Assembly (NCBI RefSeq): GCF_022878925.1
Contig: NZ_CP084627.1
Coordinates: 1 to 64,000, forward strand
Direction of reading: 5' to 3'
Origin: Caballeronia sp. TF1N1
GTDB lineage: Bacteria > Pseudomonadota > Gammaproteobacteria > Burkholderiales > Burkholderiaceae
DNA length: 64,000 bases
The notes under the pieces: generated by a model
Databases searched by the model: none
What the model was told of the DNA's origin: nothing
The model's input: the letters and a program-made list of their open reading frames with translations, nothing else
Shown: positions 36,555 through 46,288 of the stretch, piece after piece
Numbering within the stretch: position 1 is the first letter of the stretch
How the letters are laid out: each line of letters starts with the position of its first letter
Program-made: the position numbers and the translations under genes

Positions 36555-36985
36555 AGCCGTTCGAACCGCTTGCCATGGGCGGACAGGGCTGGCGCGTCGT
36601 CGTCGATGAACTGATGGTGACGACGCGCGTCGGCTTGTACGAACATGAGCATCGTGCGCCGCAGCCGGTTGCTATCGATGCAAGCCTGCGCTATCGAAGC
36701 ACGCCGCATGAATCGACGGATGGTCTTATCGATTACGAAGCGTGGTGCGATCGCGTGAGTGCGTTTCTCGAAACGAAGCCGCATACGCGTTTGCTCGAAA
36801 CGCTCGCGATGGAAATCGCCGCGTTCTCCTTCGATGAATGGCCCGCGCTCGACGGTCTCACGCTCGCGTTGCATAAGCCCAAGATTCGCGACGGCACGCG
36901 CCGTCTTGCGTTGGAACTCGACTGGCGTCGTGCCGATTTCGACGCGTGGCGCGCACAGAACGCAGCCGCGCTTCAAGCTTCCTGA
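36551..36985 (+). CDS. FolB-like dihydroneopterin aldolase in the sox operon
   Basis: 144 residues. VVVDELMVTTRVGLYEHE is the FolB strand/helix start; the active-site Glu is expected in HTRLLETLAMEIA, and Lys in LHKPKIRD aligns with the catalytic lysine of the aldolase/epimerase family. Translationally coupled to soxG. Its presence suggests that sarcosine demethylation, which consumes THF, is co-expressed with a pterin-synthesis step, but a different pterin-binding role is possible. Confidence 0.8.
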   Translation: MKPFEPLAMGGQGWRVVVDELMVTTRVGLYEHEHRAPQPVAIDASLRYRSTPHESTDGLIDYEAWCDRVSAFLETKPHTRLLETLAMEIAAFSFDEWPALDGLTLALHKPKIRDGTRRLALELDWRRADFDAWRAQNAAALQAS

Positions 36986-36996
36986 CCTTCACGACG

Positions 36997-37260
36997 ATGA
37001 CTTCATCGCGCGACACGGCGGCGTTGCTTTCCGAGCGCGCGGTCAAGGAGCGCGATGCGAACGCGGCCCTCGCGCTTCTCGAACGCAGCATTGCGTTGAA
37101 GCATCGGCGGATTGCGTTGATTCGCTATCTGCATGCGCAGTATCTCGACGCGCCGCTCGATGCGCGTCACCACGAGTACGTGAAGGCCATCGCTGCAAGG
37201 CTCAGCGTGGATGCGCTCATGCGTATTGCCGCGGCGGCGCGCGCACGCTATGACGCATGA
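36997..37260 (+). CDS. Small hypothetical helical protein at the end of the sox operon
   Basis: 87 residues from the ATG at 36997, 11 bp after the folB-like stop; a GTG 17 codons earlier overlaps that gene. The product is almost entirely helical and charged (SERAVKERDANAALALLERSIALKHRRIAL), with no signal or membrane segment. It is unrecognised. Tight spacing suggests it is expressed with soxBDAG and could be an accessory or assembly factor (inference). Confidence 0.6.
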   Translation: MTSSRDTAALLSERAVKERDANAALALLERSIALKHRRIALIRYLHAQYLDAPLDARHHEYVKAIAARLSVDALMRIAAAARARYDA

Positions 37261-37386
37261 CGCGTACGTTCCATCCCGATGACGCGAATCTTCTATGTTG
37301 CGGATTTATGTCGGCGTCTACTGAAAACGCTTTGACTTCCGTACGCCACGTCCACGCGGTTAGCGCCGCTTCGAGAGAGGGATGAC

Positions 37387-38805
37387 ATGTCCACCGCCAC
37401 GCAATCGCGCGCGAGCGCTGCTGCACGGCTAGAACGCCTGCCGTTCTCCGGGTATCACCGCACCATTTTCATCATCATTGCCGTTGCGTTTTTCTTCGAT
37501 TCGGTGGACCTCGGCACGATGACCTTCGTGCTCGGTTCGATCAAGACGGAGTTCGGTTTGTCGACCGCGACTGCGGGCCTCGTTGCAAGCGCAAGCTTCT
37601 TCGGCATGGTGCTCGGCGCGGCCGTCGCGGGCTTGCTTGCGGACCGCTTCGGACGCCGGCCCGTGTTCCAGTGGAGCATGGTGCTGTGGGGACTGGCGTC
37701 GTACCTGTGCTCGACGGCGCATTCCGTCGATGCGTTGATCTTCTATCGCGTGCTGCTTGGTATCGGCATGGGAATGGAGTTTCCTATCGCGCAGACGTTG
37801 CTCTCCGAGTTCGTGCCGACGGCTTCACGCGGCAGACTGATTGCGTTGATGGATGGCTTCTGGCCGCTGGGATTCATCGCGTCGGGCGTGGTGTCGTACT
37901 TCGTGTTGCCGCAGTTTGGCTGGCGCACCGAGTTTGCGTTGCTCGCGATACCCGCGGTGTTCGTGCTGATCGTGCGGCGCGTGGTGCCCGAGTCGCCGCG
38001 ATGGCTCGAACATCACGGACGTATCGAAGAAGCGGATCGCGTGCTCGATGAAGTCGAGGCGAAGGTCATGAGGGCTAGCGGCTTGCGTGCGTTGCCTGCG
38101 CCTTCGATGCTGGCGGAACCGCCTGTCAGGAAGGGCTCTGGAGCGTTTCGTGAGATCTGGAGTGCGGCATACAGGCGTCGCACGATCATGGTTTGGGCGC
38201 TTTGGTTCTTTGCGTTGCTTGGCTTCTATGGATTGACGTCGTGGCTCGGCGCGTTGATGCAACAGGCCGGTTTTGCCGTGACGAAGTCCGTGCTTTATAC
38301 GGTGCTGATCTCGCTTGGCGGCGTGCCGGGTTTCTTGTGTGCGGCGTGGCTCGTGGAACGGTGGGGACGCAAGCCGACTTGCATTGCATCGCTTTTGGGT
38401 AGCGGGTTGATGGCGTACTTGTATGGCCAGACCGCGTTGCATGCCGAAACGCCGACGCTCCTGATCTGCGCGGGACTTGCCATGCAGTTCTTCCTCTTCG
38501 CGATGTGGGCCGTGCTTTATACCTATACGCCCGAGTTGTATGGGACCGGCGCGCGCGCGACGGGGTCGGGGTTTGCATCGGCGATCGGGCGTGTCGGGTC
38601 GTTGATCGGGCCTTATGTCGTTGGCGTCGTGTTGCCGGTATTCGGACAAGGCGGAGTCTTTTCGCTGGGCGCCGCCTGTTTTGTGGTGGCGGCGTCGGCG
38701 GTTTGGATTCTTGGGATCGAGACGCGCGGGCTCGCGCTGGAGACGCTGGTTTCGGAGGCGGAGGTGGTGGAAGGGAGCGGGGTGCTGGTTTCGGCTCGGG
38801 AGTAA
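37387..38805 (+). CDS. MFS transporter, sugar/aromatic-acid type
   Basis: 472 residues with twelve predicted helices. The A-motif between TM2 and TM3 is GLLADRFGRRPV, the central loop begins RRVVPESPRWLEHHGRIEEADRVL, and the second-half A-like motif is WLVERWGRKPT. The ESPRWL signature puts it in the sugar porter/acid:H+ symporter branch. It is preceded by GAGAGGGATGAC 126 bp after the sox operon. The substrate is unknown; a betaine-pathway role cannot be excluded. Confidence 0.9.
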   Translation: MSTATQSRASAAARLERLPFSGYHRTIFIIIAVAFFFDSVDLGTMTFVLGSIKTEFGLSTATAGLVASASFFGMVLGAAVAGLLADRFGRRPVFQWSMVLWGLASYLCSTAHSVDALIFYRVLLGIGMGMEFPIAQTLLSEFVPTASRGRLIALMDGFWPLGFIASGVVSYFVLPQFGWRTEFALLAIPAVFVLIVRRVVPESPRWLEHHGRIEEADRVLDEVEAKVMRASGLRALPAPSMLAEPPVRKGSGAFREIWSAAYRRRTIMVWALWFFALLGFYGLTSWLGALMQQAGFAVTKSVLYTVLISLGGVPGFLCAAWLVERWGRKPTCIASLLGSGLMAYLYGQTALHAETPTLLICAGLAMQFFLFAMWAVLYTYTPELYGTGARATGSGFASAIGRVGSLIGPYVVGVVLPVFGQGGVFSLGAACFVVAASAVWILGIETRGLALETLVSEAEVVEGSGVLVSARE

Positions 38806-38861
38806 GGGATCGCGGCGCGGCCCACACCGATGATCCCGAAGGCCGATGGTACGATGTAAAA

Positions 38862-38890
38862 AAACGAACATCTCACTTCAAAACGAAAAT
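38862..38890. promoter_or_regulatory. Candidate GlpR half-sites upstream of glpD
   Basis: AAACGAACAT (38862-38871) and AAACGAAAAT (38881-38890) are direct repeats 19 bp apart. The first contains CGAACAT, one half of the E. coli GlpR operator. They lie about 115-140 bp upstream of glpD. The regulator is not in the window. Confidence 0.35.
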
Positions 38891-39003
38891 CGGCGAGAGA
38901 CGGGACAAAGCCAGCGTATGACACGTTTATTCTTGCCCGAAACCAAGCGGCAATCAGTCCCGCGCCATGTTGTTCGATCGACCTCGCGCGCGGGATTTCC
39001 CCG

Positions 39004-40593
39004 ATGAACAAGCATCCCGCGCAGCCTGACATGCAGGCGATCACGCCGCCCGATCGCGCGACGCTCCTGCGCGAAATCGACCGGACCGCGTGCTGGGATA
39101 TCGTGGTGATCGGCGGCGGCGCGAGCGGTCTAGGCACGGCTGTCGATGCCGCGTCGCGCGGCTATCGCACCTTGCTGCTCGAAGCGCGGGACTTCGCGAA
39201 GGGCACGTCGAGTAAGGCGACCAAGCTCGTGCACGGCGGCGTGCGTTATCTCGCGCAAGGCAACATCCCGCTCGTGCGCGAGGCTTTGCATGAACGAGGC
39301 CTGCTTGCACGCAATGCGCCGCATCTGGTGAACGCGCTGGGTTTCGTCGTGCCCGCTTACCGCTTAACCGACAAGCTGTTCTACGGCGCCGGCCTGAAGG
39401 TCTACGACTGGCTTGCGGGCGCATTGAATCTCGCGCCGAGTCGTGGTCTCGGTCTGCGCGAAACGCACGACAAGGCGCCCATGCTCGCCGGCAATCTGCA
39501 GGGCCGCGCGCTCCGTGGCGGCACGCTCTACTATGACGGCCAGTTCGACGACGCGCGCCTCGCCATTGCACTCGCGCGCACGGTTTTCGATCTCGGCGGC
39601 ATCGCACTGAACAATGCGGCAGTGCGCGGTATCGAGGTGGATCGCGCGGACAAGACGCATCGGATTGCCTTCGAAGACACCGAAACGGGCGATGCCTTCT
39701 CCGTGCGCGCCCGCTGCGTGGTCAACGCAACCGGCGTCTGGGTGGATGCCATTCGCGCGATGGACGATCCCCGCGCGCGTCCCATCGTGGCGCCGAGTCA
39801 GGGCGTGCATCTCACGTTGCCTGGCCGCTTCCTCAAAAGCGATAACGCCATTCTTGTGCCGAAGACGAAAGACGGCCGTGTGCTGTTCGTGGTGCCGTGG
39901 CATGGGCAGACTATCGTCGGCACGACGGATACACCGCAGAGCGACGTGCCGCTCGAACCGCGTGCAAGCGACGCGGAGATCGACTTCATCCTGAGTTCGG
40001 CGGCAGATTATCTCTCCCTCAAACCGACGCGCGACGATGTCTTGAGCGTGTGGGCCGGCCTGCGTCCGCTCGTGAAGGGCGATAGCGGCGCGTCGACGGC
40101 GGCGCTGTCGCGCGAGCATACGATCGAATCGAGTTCCACCGGAATGATCACGGTGACGGGCGGCAAGTGGACGACGTATCGACTGATGGCGGAACAAGTG
40201 GTCGATCTGGCCATTGCAAACGGTCTGTTGGCGGCTGCGCCATGCCGCACGCGCTCGTTGCCCTTGCATGGCGCAACGGGCGTGCAAAGCGGGTACTACG
40301 GTTCGGATGCGGGGATCATCGAACGATTGCCGGGCGCGGACACGTTGCTCGTCGAAGCAGGCGGCCTGACCGAAGCGCAAGCGCGTTTCGCGGTGCGCGC
40401 GGAGCTGGCGCGTTCGGTCGAAGACGTGCTTGCGCGCCGTAATCGCGCGCTCTTTCTGGATGCCGCCGCAGCACGTGCGGCGGCGCCCGAAGTGGCGCGC
40501 ATCATGGCTCAGGAACTCGGCCGCGACGCTGCCTGGGAGTCCGCGCAAGTCGCCAGTTTCGAAGCCTTCGCCCGAAACTGGACCTTGCGTTGA
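39004..40593 (+). CDS. glpD: Glycerol-3-phosphate dehydrogenase (FAD, aerobic)
   Basis: 529 residues. FAD motif DIVVIGGGASGLGTAVDAASRG at about 32-53 overlaps GTSSKATKLVHGGVRYL, the GlpD signature; VVPWHGQTIVGTTDTP and TVTGGKWTTYRLMAE are also conserved. It is a membrane-associated dehydrogenase feeding quinone with electrons from glycerol-3-phosphate, giving DHAP. Convergent with the porin gene (16 bp between stops). Choline/phospholipid degradation yields glycerol-3-phosphate, a possible reason for its location. Confidence 0.95.
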   Translation: MNKHPAQPDMQAITPPDRATLLREIDRTACWDIVVIGGGASGLGTAVDAASRGYRTLLLEARDFAKGTSSKATKLVHGGVRYLAQGNIPLVREALHERGLLARNAPHLVNALGFVVPAYRLTDKLFYGAGLKVYDWLAGALNLAPSRGLGLRETHDKAPMLAGNLQGRALRGGTLYYDGQFDDARLAIALARTVFDLGGIALNNAAVRGIEVDRADKTHRIAFEDTETGDAFSVRARCVVNATGVWVDAIRAMDDPRARPIVAPSQGVHLTLPGRFLKSDNAILVPKTKDGRVLFVVPWHGQTIVGTTDTPQSDVPLEPRASDAEIDFILSSAADYLSLKPTRDDVLSVWAGLRPLVKGDSGASTAALSREHTIESSSTGMITVTGGKWTTYRLMAEQVVDLAIANGLLAAAPCRTRSLPLHGATGVQSGYYGSDAGIIERLPGADTLLVEAGGLTEAQARFAVRAELARSVEDVLARRNRALFLDAAAARAAAPEVARIMAQELGRDAAWESAQVASFEAFARNWTLR

Positions 40594-40609
40594 TGCGCTG
40601 AAGTAAGCG

Positions 40610-41797
40610 TCAGAACGCGTGCCGCATGCCGATCATCGCGATGAACTGCGACGGCCCGGACGACGGCGTGGTGTTCTGCGAATCGCCGACCACCGCGACT
40701 GCATCCGAAATTCTCACACGGCCCGCGCCATTCGCGATCAAAGACTGACCGCTTGCGTGCTGATAAGCCTGCAACGCGTAGAACGTGGTGCGCGCGGACA
40801 AAGCATAAGTCTGCTCCAGCGAAATCTGTTGATAACGCGCCGGGTCATTCACGCCGTTCGACTTGCTGGCCCGTGTGTAGCTGTAGCCCGCCGCTGCGGC
40901 GAAAGCAGGCGTGAAACGATACGACGCAATCGCGCCGTACGAGTTGAACACGGCTTCGTCCGAGAACAATGAGTGCGCGCCCGGTGCGTATTGCACGTTC
41001 GAATAGTTCAGACCCACCATCAGGTCCTTGAGCGTGTAGCGCGCGGCAGCGGCGATCATCTGCACGCCGCCCGACGTGGCGTAGCCGTTGTTGACCGGCG
41101 AATTGTTGGCGAAGCTGCCGATGGCGCTGCTCGTCGCGACGTCTTTAAGGTGCACATAACCCGCTGCGATCGAGACGGGCTTGAAGTCGTAGCGCAACGC
41201 CGCGCTGAGGTTGGAGCCGCTCGCAATGCTGCCGGCTTCGCCGCCGAGCCCGGCTTGTGCGGCGAGCGTCAGACCCGCGATGTTCGGCGAGACATACGAG
41301 ACCGAGTTATTGAAGCGCAGTGTGGTGTCGAGCGCATCGACATCGCCGGGATGTGCGCCGGTCGCGCCCGTGAGCGCGCTGGTCGGGCCGAGCGCGCCGA
41401 CGAGATTGAAGTAGGGCGTGTATTGCCGCCCGAGCGTCAGCGTGCCGTAACGGTCGTTGGAGAGACCGGCATAGGCTTGTCGATTGAACATGCCCGCGGA
41501 GCTTGCCGCTGCGCCGTTCAGGGAATTGAAGCCGCTCTCCAGACGAAACACCGCTTTTGTGCCGCCGCCGAGATCTTCCGCGCCCAGCAGGCCAAACTTG
41601 CTCGCCTGCAAACTGCCTTGCGACATATACACGTTCGACGAGCCGCGCTGATTGCTGGCATAGGCGAAGGCGTTATCGACTACGCCGTACAACGTGACGC
41701 TGCTCTGCGCTGCCGCCGATGCGGACACGACCGCCGCTGCGAGCGGCAGACACGCGATGGCAAGCGCGCGCGTGGATTGAAGCTTTGAGACTTGCAT
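40610..41797 (-). CDS. Gram-negative general porin (Burkholderia type)
   Basis: 395 residues with a signal peptide ending ASAAAQS near 30-32. The mature start SSVTLYGVVDNAFAY and the end FIAMIGMRHAF, with terminal Phe for BAM-dependent insertion, are the hallmarks of the OmpC-like porin family in Burkholderiales. The internal GTLTLGRQYTPYF segment is the L3-region landmark. A sixteen-strand trimeric pore for small hydrophilic solutes is expected. Confidence 0.95.
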   Translation of the reverse strand: MQVSKLQSTRALAIACLPLAAAVVSASAAAQSSVTLYGVVDNAFAYASNQRGSSNVYMSQGSLQASKFGLLGAEDLGGGTKAVFRLESGFNSLNGAAASSAGMFNRQAYAGLSNDRYGTLTLGRQYTPYFNLVGALGPTSALTGATGAHPGDVDALDTTLRFNNSVSYVSPNIAGLTLAAQAGLGGEAGSIASGSNLSAALRYDFKPVSIAAGYVHLKDVATSSAIGSFANNSPVNNGYATSGGVQMIAAAARYTLKDLMVGLNYSNVQYAPGAHSLFSDEAVFNSYGAIASYRFTPAFAAAAGYSYTRASKSNGVNDPARYQQISLEQTYALSARTTFYALQAYQHASGQSLIANGAGRVRISDAVAVVGDSQNTTPSSGPSQFIAMIGMRHAF

Positions 41798-42243
41798 TGC
41801 TACTTCGGTCCTTCAGTTTAAAAGTGTTGATCAAATGTTGATGTTCAAGGTCAGATGTAGCCAACCCTGTTCGGTGCGCTCACTGATCACCGTGCCATTC
41901 GTGCATGAAGCACGGCGCGCGTCGGAAGCGGGCACGCTGATGCGCACTTCGTTCTGCGAGCGCGGCATGTTACCTGCTCGTTCGACGGCGATTCGCAACG
42001 TTTCGTGGTCGCTGTGTATTCGCACGCGCCAGCGGCCTTGTTCGCCGCGACGCCCTTCGCTTTAGCCGTCACATTTATTTCCATTCGGTACGGCGACGGG
42101 AACGCTTCGGAATACGAATGGGCTGCGATCGTAATAATTGAGATGAAGACGAGGCACTAGGGAAAACCATGCGTCGGATGCAAAGGTCGCCGCCGGTTAT
42201 CGAGCCGAAGAGTTCGGCTCGGAGGAGGTTTCTCTGGAAATGC
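41798..42243. other. Region between porin and betA, at most a short gene
   Basis: 446 bp. On the minus strand 41831-42025 a GTG-started frame of 64 codons reads HSDHETLRIAVERAGNMP near its start and ENs in LHLTLNINI; its composition is protein-like, and the in-frame extension upstream ends at a stop within 12 codons. It could be a small gene or the tail of a broken one. Nothing else was recognised. Confidence 0.35.
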
Positions 42244-43986
42244 TCAGATGCGCGAGGTGGCGGAGTCGCTCGTCACGTCACTTTTCGCACGCTCGACCAG
42301 TTCCTTCTGCAACCAGCCGCTGTCACGCGCGCGCTTGCCGTTCGCCACGAAGTACGGCGTCTCGACGCGTGGCAAGGCTTCGCGCCCGCGAATGCGATCC
42401 GCGATCTTTTCCGCGAGCATGATGGTCGGCGCGTTGAGATTGCCCGTCGTGATCTGCGGCATGATCGACGCATCCACTACGCGCAAGCCTTCCATGCCGT
42501 GCACGCGTCCTTCGGCATCGACCACGGCCATATCGTCGTAACCCATCTTGCACGAGCACGACGGGTGATATGCGGTCTCCGCTTTCGCGCGGATGAAGGC
42601 ATCCAGATCCCGGTCGCTCATGCGCTCTGCGCCGGGATTCAACTCGCGTCCGCGATACTTGCTGAGCGCCGGCTGCTGCATGATTTCGCGCGTGATGCGA
42701 AGCGCATCGCGGAACTCGCGCCAGTCGAGCGGATCGGCCATGTAGTTGAAGAGGATGCCCGGATGCGCGTGCGGGTCGCGTGACGTGAGCTTGACGCGTC
42801 CACGGCTGGGCGATCGCATCGACCCGACATGCGCCTGAAACCCATGCATCTCGATGGCGTTCGAACCGTTGTAATTGATCGCCACCGGCAGAAAGTGATA
42901 CTGGATGTTCGGCCACGGATCGTCATCGCGCGTGCGGATGAAACCGCCCGCCTCGAACTGATTGCTCGCGCCTATGCCCGTGCCCTTCAGAAGCCATTCG
43001 AGCCCGATAGCAGGCTGATTACGCAGTTGCAGCGCGGGATAAAGCGAGACCGGCTCCTTGCATTCGTATTGCATGTACATCTCGAGGTGATCCTGCAGAT
43101 TCTCACCGACTCCCGGCAGATCGTGCACCACGGGAATCTCGAGTTCCCTGAGCCAACTCGAACGTCCGACCCCGGAACGCTGCAGCAATTGCGGCGAAGC
43201 AATGGCGCCGCTGCATATGAGCACTTCACGCCGCGCATGCGCGCGCACGCGTTGCGCGCCATGCAGAAAAGCCACGCCAGTCGCGCGCTTGCCCGCGAAC
43301 AACACACGGTCAGTAGTTGCATGCGTAACTATCGTGAGATTGCCGCGATGCTTCGCGTGATCCAGATAACCACGCGCCGTGCTCGCGCGCCTTCCGTTCG
43401 GCGTGACGGTACGATCCATCGGTCCAAAGCCTTCTTGCCGATAGCCGTTGAGATCGTCCGTACGCGGATAACCCGCCTGCACGCCTGCTTCGACCATCGC
43501 CGCGAAGAGTGGATTGTTGCCGGGTTTGCTGGTCGTGACATGAACGGGACCGTCGCCACCGTGATACTCGTTCGCACCGATATCGCGTGTCTCCGCTTTG
43601 CGGAAATACGGCAGACAGTCGAGATAGCTCCAGTTTGCAAGACCCGGCCGCGTGGCCCAGTTGTCGTAGTCGAGCGCATTGCCGCGTATGTAGCACATGC
43701 CGTTGATGAGCGACGATCCGCCGAGTCCCTTGCCGCGTCCGCATTCCATGCGACGATCGTTCATATGCGGTTCGGGCTCGGTTTCATACGCCCAGTTGTA
43801 GCGCCGCCCTTGCAGCGGATAAGCAAGCGCCGCCGGCATCTGCGTGCGAAAGTCGAAGCGATAATCCGGGCCGCCCGCTTCGAGCAGCAGCACCGTCACG
43901 TCCTCGTCTTCGGTGAGACGCGAGGCAAGCACGTTGCCCGCCGATCCCGCGCCCACGATGATGTAGTCGTATTCCATCGCGCTCAT
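42244..43986 (-). CDS. betA: Choline dehydrogenase (GMC flavoprotein)
   Basis: 580 residues; start at 43986 with AAGGAG 6 bases upstream. FAD motif GAGSAG at 12-17. The GMC signature [15 protein letters not shown] follows near 90, and HPSCSCKMG near the C-terminus contains the catalytic His region. It oxidises choline to betaine aldehyde, and often on to glycine betaine, on the membrane. Third gene of a betI-betB-betA operon (gap 10 bp after betB). The C-terminal extension of about 25 residues is charged and normal for the group. Confidence 0.95.
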   Translation of the reverse strand: MSAMEYDYIIVGAGSAGNVLASRLTEDEDVTVLLLEAGGPDYRFDFRTQMPAALAYPLQGRRYNWAYETEPEPHMNDRRMECGRGKGLGGSSLINGMCYIRGNALDYDNWATRPGLANWSYLDCLPYFRKAETRDIGANEYHGGDGPVHVTTSKPGNNPLFAAMVEAGVQAGYPRTDDLNGYRQEGFGPMDRTVTPNGRRASTARGYLDHAKHRGNLTIVTHATTDRVLFAGKRATGVAFLHGAQRVRAHARREVLICSGAIASPQLLQRSGVGRSSWLRELEIPVVHDLPGVGENLQDHLEMYMQYECKEPVSLYPALQLRNQPAIGLEWLLKGTGIGASNQFEAGGFIRTRDDDPWPNIQYHFLPVAINYNGSNAIEMHGFQAHVGSMRSPSRGRVKLTSRDPHAHPGILFNYMADPLDWREFRDALRITREIMQQPALSKYRGRELNPGAERMSDRDLDAFIRAKAETAYHPSCSCKMGYDDMAVVDAEGRVHGMEGLRVVDASIMPQITTGNLNAPTIMLAEKIADRIRGREALPRVETPYFVANGKRARDSGWLQKELVERAKSDVTSDSATSRI

Positions 43987-43996
43987 CGAAAGCTCC

Positions 43997-45457
43997 TTAA
44001 AACACGGGCTGATAAGGCCCGAGCTCGACCTGCACGGACTTGATGCGCGTGTAGGCATTGAGCGTCACGATGCCGTTTTCGCGCCCCACGCCCGATTGCT
44101 TGTAGCCGCCCACGGGCATTTCCGCGGGCGATTCGCCCCATGTGTTGATCCAGCAGATACCCGCTTGCAACCGATGAATCACGCGATGCGCACGCGATAT
44201 GTTCTCCGTGACCACGCCCGCCGCAAGCCCGTATTCGGTATCGTTCGCGCGCGCGATGACTTCGTCTTCGTCGTCGAAGGCAAGAATGCTCATCACCGGT
44301 CCGAAGATTTCCTCGCGCACGATACGCATGTCGTCGCGGCAATCGGCAAACACGGTCGGTGCGACATACTGGCCGCGCGCGAATGCACCATCGCTCATGC
44401 GCGCGCCGCCGGCGATGAGTCGCGCGCCTTCGCGCTTGCCGCTTTCGATAAAGCCGAGCACTTTATGCAGTTGCGCCGCGCTTGCAAGCGGGCCGAAGTT
44501 GGTGCGCGGATCATCCGGCGCGCCAATGCGAATACGCTTTACGCGCTCCAGCACCAGCGCTTCGAAGCGTTCGATCACGCCGCGCTCGACGAACACGCGC
44601 GTGCCGTTCGTGCATACCTGTCCCGAGCTAAAGAAGTTCGCGCTCATGGCAATGTCGGCGGCGCGTTCGAGATTGGCGTCGTGAAATACGATGAGCGGCG
44701 ACTTGCCACCCAGTTCCATCGTCACTTCCTTGAGCGTCGAGCCGCCCGCATGCGCCATGACCTTCTTGCCGGTTTGCACCCCGCCCGTGAACGATATCTT
44801 CTCGATACCCGCATGTTCCGCGAGCATGGCGCCCACGCGGCCATCGCCTTGAACCACATTGAAGACTCCGGCGGGCACGCCCGCTTCGGTATAAATCTCC
44901 GCGAGCTTCAGCGCGGTGAGTGGCGTGATCTCGCTTGGCTTGAAGATCATCGCGTTGCCGGCCGCGAGCGCGGGCGCAGACTTCCAGCAAGCTATCTGTA
45001 TCGGATAATTCCATGCGCCGATGCCCGCGCACACGCCAAGCGGCTCGCGTCGCGTATAGACGAACGACGATTCGCGCAGCGGTATTTGCGTGCCTTCGAT
45101 GGCCGTCGCGAGTCCCGCGTAATACTCGATCACATCCGCGCCGGTGACGATATCCACGGCGCGCGTCTCCGCAATCGGCTTGCCGGTGTCGCGCGTTTCG
45201 AGCGCGGCGAGTTCGTCGTTGTGCGCGCGTAGCAGGTCGACGGTGCGTCGCAGGATGCGAGAGCGCTGCATCGCGGTCATCGCGGCCCATTCGCGTTGCC
45301 CTTCGTGTGCTGCGTGCACGGCGCGATCGACATCCGCTTGCGACGCCTGCTGCACGTGCGCGATGGATTCACCGGTGGCGGGATCGAGCGTGACGAAGGT
45401 TTCGCCGCTCGTGGCATCGACGTATGCGCCGCCGATGTAAAGGCGTTGCTCTTCCAT
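43997..45457 (-). CDS. betB: Betaine aldehyde dehydrogenase
   Basis: 486 residues, aldehyde dehydrogenase fold. [19 protein letters not shown] binds NAD; the general base Glu is in MELGGKSP and the catalytic Cys in [13 protein letters not shown]. The C-terminal [19 protein letters not shown] matches BetB. It converts betaine aldehyde to glycine betaine. Middle gene of the betIBA operon. Confidence 0.95.
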   Translation of the reverse strand: MEEQRLYIGGAYVDATSGETFVTLDPATGESIAHVQQASQADVDRAVHAAHEGQREWAAMTAMQRSRILRRTVDLLRAHNDELAALETRDTGKPIAETRAVDIVTGADVIEYYAGLATAIEGTQIPLRESSFVYTRREPLGVCAGIGAWNYPIQIACWKSAPALAAGNAMIFKPSEITPLTALKLAEIYTEAGVPAGVFNVVQGDGRVGAMLAEHAGIEKISFTGGVQTGKKVMAHAGGSTLKEVTMELGGKSPLIVFHDANLERAADIAMSANFFSSGQVCTNGTRVFVERGVIERFEALVLERVKRIRIGAPDDPRTNFGPLASAAQLHKVLGFIESGKREGARLIAGGARMSDGAFARGQYVAPTVFADCRDDMRIVREEIFGPVMSILAFDDEDEVIARANDTEYGLAAGVVTENISRAHRVIHRLQAGICWINTWGESPAEMPVGGYKQSGVGRENGIVTLNAYTRIKSVQVELGPYQPVF

Positions 45458-45484
45458 GTCGTGCTCCTTTGAGGATGGAGGGTT

Positions 45485-46072
45485 TTAGCCGCGCGCTTCG
45501 AGCACCAGGTCGATGTAGTCGTATGCGAGGCGCAACGCCGACTTCGTATCGAACGGTTCGCCTGCAAGCGCGCCGCGCAGCCAGAGACCGTCGATAAGCG
45601 CGGCAAGACCGCTGGCCGCACGGCGCGCGGCAGGCTTCGTCAAGGCGCGCGAGAAGTCCGCGCATAGATTCGAATAGAGTCGCCGCGTGTTGACACGCTG
45701 CAAACGCCGCAACTCGGGCTTGTGCATGCTCTCGGACCAGAACGCGAGCCATGTCTTCATGGCGGGGCCGTTCACCTGTTCGACATCGAAATTCGCGGCG
45801 ACCACTGCGCGCAACTTCGCACGCGGCTCGGCTTTCGCGGCCTTGCGGCGACGCGACGTGGCCTGCCAGAGATTGCGCAGCACATGACGCATGGTGGCTT
45901 CGAGCAGCCCGTCCTTGTCGCCGAAATAGTGACTGACGATTCCCGTCGATGTACTCGCGCGCTGCGCCACCGAGGCGAGCGTCGCACCGCCGAGGCCCGC
46001 TTCGTCGATGGTCTGCAAGGTCGCGTCGATGAGTTGCGCGCGACGAATCTCGCGCATTCCGAGTTTGGGCAT
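45485..46072 (-). CDS. betI: TetR-family repressor of choline oxidation
   Basis: 195 residues. N-terminal TetR helix-turn-helix at about 12-55 ([40 protein letters not shown]) and a helical ligand domain. In the family choline relieves repression of betIBA. The operator candidate lies 34 bp upstream of the start. The first gene of the operon, 27 bp before betB. Confidence 0.94.
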   Translation of the reverse strand: MPKLGMREIRRAQLIDATLQTIDEAGLGGATLASVAQRASTSTGIVSHYFGDKDGLLEATMRHVLRNLWQATSRRRKAAKAEPRAKLRAVVAANFDVEQVNGPAMKTWLAFWSESMHKPELRRLQRVNTRRLYSNLCADFSRALTKPAARRAASGLAALIDGLWLRGALAGEPFDTKSALRLAYDYIDLVLEARG

Positions 46073-46105
46073 GGTCGCTTCGGCTGTCAGTTCGATTCGA
46101 TGTTA

Positions 46106-46144
46106 GGCGGTTTTATATTGAACGGTCAATCAATAAAAACCGCC
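46106..46144. promoter_or_regulatory. Candidate BetI operator
   Basis: TTGAACGGTCAA (46118-46129) has TTGA/TCAA arms and is nested inside a wider inverted repeat, GGCGGTTTTAT (from 46106) against ATAAAAACCGCC (to 46144), with one extra A. The TTGAACGNTCAAT core resembles known bet operators. It lies between divergent betI and fdhA, closer to betI. Confidence 0.7.
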
Positions 46145-46159
46145 GAGGAACGTCATGTC

Positions 46160-46174
46160 GGTTTGAGTCAAACC
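46160..46174. promoter_or_regulatory. Candidate operator for fdhA
   Basis: GGTTTGAGTCAAACC is a perfect 15-bp odd-centred palindrome, 114 bp before the fdhA ATG and next to the BetI site. Its regulator is unknown; an AraC or other dimeric factor is possible. Confidence 0.45.
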
Positions 46175-46288
46175 CGCGTCGCATTGGAGATCGGTCGTGC
46201 GCGACTAGCGGCGCTACGCTCGACGAACGGGCGCGATGAACCGTGACGGTGCATCGCGCGAGCCGTCCACGAGACATGGAGACGATCA

